From the NCBI GenBank assembly GCA_002702725.1, contig PABE01000113.1, positions 1 to 38,441 of the forward strand: DNA of 38,441 nucleotides, written 5' to 3'. The position numbers and the translations under genes are program-made. Below, one piece after another: positions 35,460-38,441 of the stretch. Below the pieces are notes generated by a model. It worked only from the letters and a program-made list of their open reading frames with translations, was not told the DNA's origin and did not search any database. The first letter of the stretch is position 1; each line of letters starts with the position of its first letter. This DNA comes from Porticoccaceae bacterium (GTDB lineage: Bacteria > Pseudomonadota > Gammaproteobacteria > Pseudomonadales > Porticoccaceae).

Positions 35460-36461
35460 TCAAATGGTAACGACCACTTTACCCATGCCGTGCTCGTTCT
35501 TCAGATAGAGCAGCGCCTCGACCGCCTGATCGAGGGAAAAAGTCTTGTCGATAACAGGTTTGAGATTTTGTTTGTCGACAAACGCCATCATGTTCCGAAA
35601 ATCCTCTTCGGTGCCCATGGCTGAACCGTAGATAGAGGCATGACGGAAAAACAGTTCGGGGGCAATCACTTCAAACTTCGGACCACCGGTGGGCCCATAG
35701 ATCACGACGCGGGCACCCATGTTGAGCACGCGGCTGTACTGACTGAAAGAAACCGCAGGTGCGCCATCGATCACCACATCGATACCCCTGGAGAGTTTTC
35801 CAAGGGGTTTACCCCATTTTTCTTCGCTGTAGAGCACACCGCCCTTGGCCCCCATGGCCATCGCCTGGTCAATTTTTTCCTGGGAGCCGCTGGTGACATA
35901 GACCTCCGCACCCATGGCAACGGCAAACGCCAGCGCCGCGACCGCAACACCGCCGCCGATGCCGGTAATCAGGACCTTATCCCCGGCTTTGACATTCGCC
36001 TTGACCGTCAGACAGCGCCAGGCTGTAAGCCCCGCCAACGGCACCGCCGCAGCCTCTTCAAAGCTCAGGCCCGACGGCTTGCCCGCAACAGCGGAGGCGG
36101 GAACACAAATATACTCAGCCAGGGTTCCGGGGTAGGGCATACCCAGGCATCCAAACTCGGGCGCGGGATAGTCGGGGTTATCGCCCCAGTTCGCCGCCGG
36201 ATAGAGCACCACCTCCTGGCCAACCATGGCAGCATCAACGCCATCCCCTACCGCGTCGACTACCCCTGCCCCGTCGGCACCCAGGGTGGAGGGCAGCTGC
36301 ATCCCGGGGTACTGGCCAATACTGACCCACAGTTCACGGTGATTGAGGGCCGCTGCCTTGAGGGCAACCCTAACCTCGCCCGCTGCGGGCTGCGGCAGAT
36401 CAACGTTAGTAATCGCGGCGCTTTGGGGCCCCTCGGGTGCTGTCAGAACCAATGCTTTCAT
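35460..36461 (-). CDS. Zinc-independent MDR oxidoreductase (quinone-oxidoreductase-like)
   Basis: A 333-residue medium-chain dehydrogenase/reductase. The N-terminal GroES-like domain (LKAAALNHRELWVSIGQYPG, LGADGAGVV) has Asn-His where zinc enzymes carry the catalytic cysteine. The structural-zinc cysteine cluster is absent. The Rossmann domain has ITGIGGGVAVAALAFAVAMG. It is thus probably an NADPH-dependent enone or quinone reductase. GAGGT lies upstream of the ATG at 36461. It is the first gene of the MDR-SDR-SDR unit. Confidence 0.9.
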   Translation of the reverse strand: MKALVLTAPEGPQSAAITNVDLPQPAAGEVRVALKAAALNHRELWVSIGQYPGMQLPSTLGADGAGVVDAVGDGVDAAMVGQEVVLYPAANWGDNPDYPAPEFGCLGMPYPGTLAEYICVPASAVAGKPSGLSFEEAAAVPLAGLTAWRCLTVKANVKAGDKVLITGIGGGVAVAALAFAVAMGAEVYVTSGSQEKIDQAMAMGAKGGVLYSEEKWGKPLGKLSRGIDVVIDGAPAVSFSQYSRVLNMGARVVIYGPTGGPKFEVIAPELFFRHASIYGSAMGTEEDFRNMMAFVDKQNLKPVIDKTFSLDQAVEALLYLKNEHGMGKVVVTI

Positions 36462-36901
36462 TATTTACCTCGCTGTTGACTTTTTGGGCACGCGAGCAGC
36501 GTTTCTGTCATCGCAACCTTGCGACAATAAGCGAAACATGCCGGATCTCCGTGCATATACTTCAGTGAAAGGGTCACAAATGCCTTTGCCAGCCGGGCCT
36601 GTCGACGAACGAAAGGGCACTCTGAAAACGCCGCGATTTTATCATACTCACCGGCTTATCGCAGGCGCCAACCCACCTGACACTACCCCTAGGACCACCA
36701 GCACCCGCACGATCACCAGCCCGACAGCAGCGTTTGCCCACAAACTCGTCATGGACATTTGGGCGTTTTTGTGTAGAATTTCGCCTCTTTCCCGGATCAG
36801 GCCCAGGTGGGCATCGATCACTTTCTGTGGGACAATTAACCCAGCTTAGGGGGCAACTATCGCCCGCTATCCCCATTACCTGACATGCTTAGAGGTGCAT
36901 C
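36462..36901. other. Divergent intergenic region between the MDR operon and ferredoxin
   Basis: This 440-bp region has no supported gene. It contains the promoter of the ferredoxin gene at 36752-36779 and a leader of about 115 bases. No clear operator palindrome or terminator was recognised, and no ANR/FNR-type box was found here. Confidence 0.5.
36752..36779 (+). promoter_or_regulatory. Probable sigma70 promoter of the ferredoxin gene
   Basis: TGGACA (36752-36757) and TAGAAT (36774-36779) are separated by 16 bases, a good sigma70-like pair oriented toward the ferredoxin start at 36902. Confidence 0.6.
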
Positions 36902-37120
36902 GTGAACGACTCTACCCGAATCAAAGTTTCCGTTAACAAAAACGCGTGCTGCGCCTACGGCCTTTGCGCTGAAATTTGTCCGGATGTTTACAAACTGGAT
37001 GACAACGGCATCGCCTATGTTGAAAGCGAACTTGTGCCCGAAGGCATGGAAGAGCTCGCCCGTGAAGGTGCTGCTGCTTGTCCCCAACTGGCCATCACCG
37101 TCACCGAAATCGACGACTGA
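36902..37120 (+). CDS. Single-cluster ferredoxin, 3Fe-4S type
   Basis: A 72-residue acidic ferredoxin with a GTG start at 36902 preceded by GAGGTG. The cluster pattern is Cys16-x5-Cys22 and Cys60-Pro. Tyr19 replaces the second cysteine of a normal 4Fe-4S motif, which predicts a 3Fe-4S cluster, as in P450-type and some dioxygenase ferredoxins. Cys17 and Cys26 are extra. It has its own promoter and terminator. It may donate electrons to the Rieske dioxygenase or to a P450 encoded elsewhere; no reductase gene is in the window. Confidence 0.9.
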   Translation: MNDSTRIKVSVNKNACCAYGLCAEICPDVYKLDDNGIAYVESELVPEGMEELAREGAAACPQLAITVTEIDD

Positions 37121-37160
37121 CCGGTTTAGGGATCATACTCCCGCCGCTCCGTGAACACTG

Positions 37161-37187
37161 AAACGCCCCGCCAATGCGGGGCGTTTT
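37161..37187 (+). terminator. Bidirectional terminator between ferredoxin and MFS genes
   Basis: AAACGCCCCGC-CAAT-GCGGGGCGTTT is a perfect 11-bp stem with T residues after it. It lies between the convergent ferredoxin and MFS transporter genes and serves both. Confidence 0.94.
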
Positions 37188-37188
37188 G

Positions 37189-38334
37189 CTAGGGCCGCCA
37201 AAACCGGTCCAGGACCAGCCGGAAGGCAAGTACACCGAGGGCGGCAAGGCCAATGGTTATACTCATAAAGTAGAAAACAAAACTCGGCGACGTATCACCC
37301 AGCGTGTGGGCAATACCATCGAGCAACAACGGGGTGGCGAACTGGCCGAGGGACGCCGCTGTCCCGACCATACCCGCTGCACCCACTGCACTACCGCCCG
37401 CCGCCACCGAAGATGTAGCACTGAAAAACAGGTAGGGCATCAGAAATCCGTTGCCAAAACCTATGGCCAGGAGTGCCAAGATTGTCGACGGTAGCGAGTG
37501 CGCATTGTGAAGAAGCCAGTATCCCAGCGCTCCCATGATGAGGGTCGCAAAGACAAAATACCGGCCAAGCCAACCGCGTACGCGAACACCGAGAAACCCG
37601 GTAATGAAGCTGGCGCCGGTCAGGCACGAGATAGCGATCCCGGTTTCACGGGGCCCGCCGATGCCATTTTCGGAAATAAACAGGGCGATATTGACCGGCA
37701 CCGCATAGATCGCCAGGAGTTGCACAAACACCGCCAGCGCCCACAGGTAAACCTGCAACGGCAACCGCGCTCGAACATGCATGCCACTGGCTGTTTCCCG
37801 GGAACCGGGGATATTGGCCAGCACCAGCAGAAATACAACCAACCCGACACTGTAGACACCGAAACCGAAACGCCAACTGAACAGGGTCAGATAGCCGACG
37901 AGAATATTGGCGCAGATACCGAAAAAGCTTGTCACCGATGACGACCAGCCCATCATCCGCAGGCGGTCCCTGCCCTCGAAATAATCGGCAATCAGCCCCG
38001 ATGACATGGGCATCAGGATACCGATGCCAACCCCCAGAATTAACCGCATCACAAAGAGCAGAGAGTAGGTCGGAGCAAGGCCACCCCCCAACCCGCCGAC
38101 AATGTAAAAACACAAGCCAACCAGAAGGAGACGCTTTGTGCCAAAACGATGACTCAGCCAGCCTGCCGTCGGGGCAATGAACATCATGGTCAGTGCCGGG
38201 GCAGTCAACAGCGCCTTGATCTGCGTCGCGGGGATCTGGGGAAAGGCCGCGGCAATTTCCGAGAGCGCCGGGGCGATCGCGGCGCTGGCAAACACCGTCA
38301 GCAGTGAAATGGAAAGTATGGTTATTCTAAGCAT
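37189..38334 (-). CDS. Major facilitator superfamily transporter
   Basis: A 381-residue inner-membrane transporter with about twelve hydrophobic segments. A motif-A-like loop, GWLSHRFGTKRLLLVG, lies between helices 2 and 3. The first helix carries an N-terminal hydrophobic run after MLRITILSISLLTVFASAA. It fits the drug/metabolite:proton antiporter type of MFS. The substrate is unknown; efflux or uptake of a compound handled by the catabolic region is possible because of its location. The ATG at 38334 has no strong ribosome binding site. Confidence 0.9.
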   Translation of the reverse strand: MLRITILSISLLTVFASAAIAPALSEIAAAFPQIPATQIKALLTAPALTMMFIAPTAGWLSHRFGTKRLLLVGLCFYIVGGLGGGLAPTYSLLFVMRLILGVGIGILMPMSSGLIADYFEGRDRLRMMGWSSSVTSFFGICANILVGYLTLFSWRFGFGVYSVGLVVFLLVLANIPGSRETASGMHVRARLPLQVYLWALAVFVQLLAIYAVPVNIALFISENGIGGPRETGIAISCLTGASFITGFLGVRVRGWLGRYFVFATLIMGALGYWLLHNAHSLPSTILALLAIGFGNGFLMPYLFFSATSSVAAGGSAVGAAGMVGTAASLGQFATPLLLDGIAHTLGDTSPSFVFYFMSITIGLAALGVLAFRLVLDRFWRP

Positions 38335-38441
38335 GGGGGATTAGATCGGGGACCAATGGACCATCATAGCCGAGATGAGGACCGGCAAGCGCCCTCAAAC
38401 GCGAGGCATTGAACTCTCTGTCGCTATTTCACAAATCAATG

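Overview
The window looks like chromosomal DNA of an aerobic gammaproteobacterium related to the Pseudomonas/Cellvibrio/marine oligotroph group. The left half keeps a gene order that I recall from Pseudomonas: lysS-prfB, recJ-thrC-hom-dsbC-xerD, rplS-trmD-rimM-rpsP, ffh, a CcsA/YpjD-like protein and a CorB-like CBS protein. No rRNA, tRNA, CRISPR array, integrase or insertion sequence was found.

Region 1 (1-18104) is mainly housekeeping and is almost all on the minus strand. It holds a partial lysS, prfB with an intact programmed +1 frameshift, feoAB under a near-perfect Fur box, recJ, the threonine genes hom and thrC, dsbC, xerD, the rpsP-rimM-trmD-rplS operon and ffh. Two membrane-protein genes on the plus strand follow (CcsA/YpjD-like and CorB-like). 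Region 2 (17928-23473) is mixed: a DUF1289 protein overlapping a NudL-type Nudix hydrolase, an AbgT-family transporter, a small secreted four-cysteine protein of unknown function and a YgiQ-type radical SAM protein.

Region 3 (about 23780-37120) is an accessory catabolic region. It encodes an NTF2-like protein, a luciferase-like flavin oxidoreductase, a coupled pair of MaoC/hot-dog dehydratases, two VOC proteins flanking a dienelactone hydrolase, a second NTF2-like protein, an acyl-CoA-dehydrogenase-fold flavin monooxygenase, both subunits of a Rieske ring-hydroxylating dioxygenase, a single-domain globin, two short-chain dehydrogenases, a quinone-oxidoreductase-like MDR enzyme and a 3Fe-4S-type ferredoxin. 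Together these suggest oxidation and breakdown of a cyclic (aromatic, terpenoid or steroid-like) substrate, partly through CoA thioesters. The substrate cannot be read from the sequence. No dedicated regulator, ferredoxin reductase or flavin reductase is present in the window. The window closes with an MFS transporter.

The most interesting signal is the dioxygenase-globin unit and its promoter. The 640-bp region upstream contains a perfect ANR/FNR-type box (TTGAT-N4-ATCAA) centred 41.5 bp before a start site predicted from a TAGATT -10 element. A TTGAACA repeat/palindrome lies just downstream, and two more interrupted palindromes lie on the side of the divergent monooxygenase. An oxygen-sensing input on an operon that pairs an O2-consuming dioxygenase with a heme globin is a coherent and apparently unusual arrangement.
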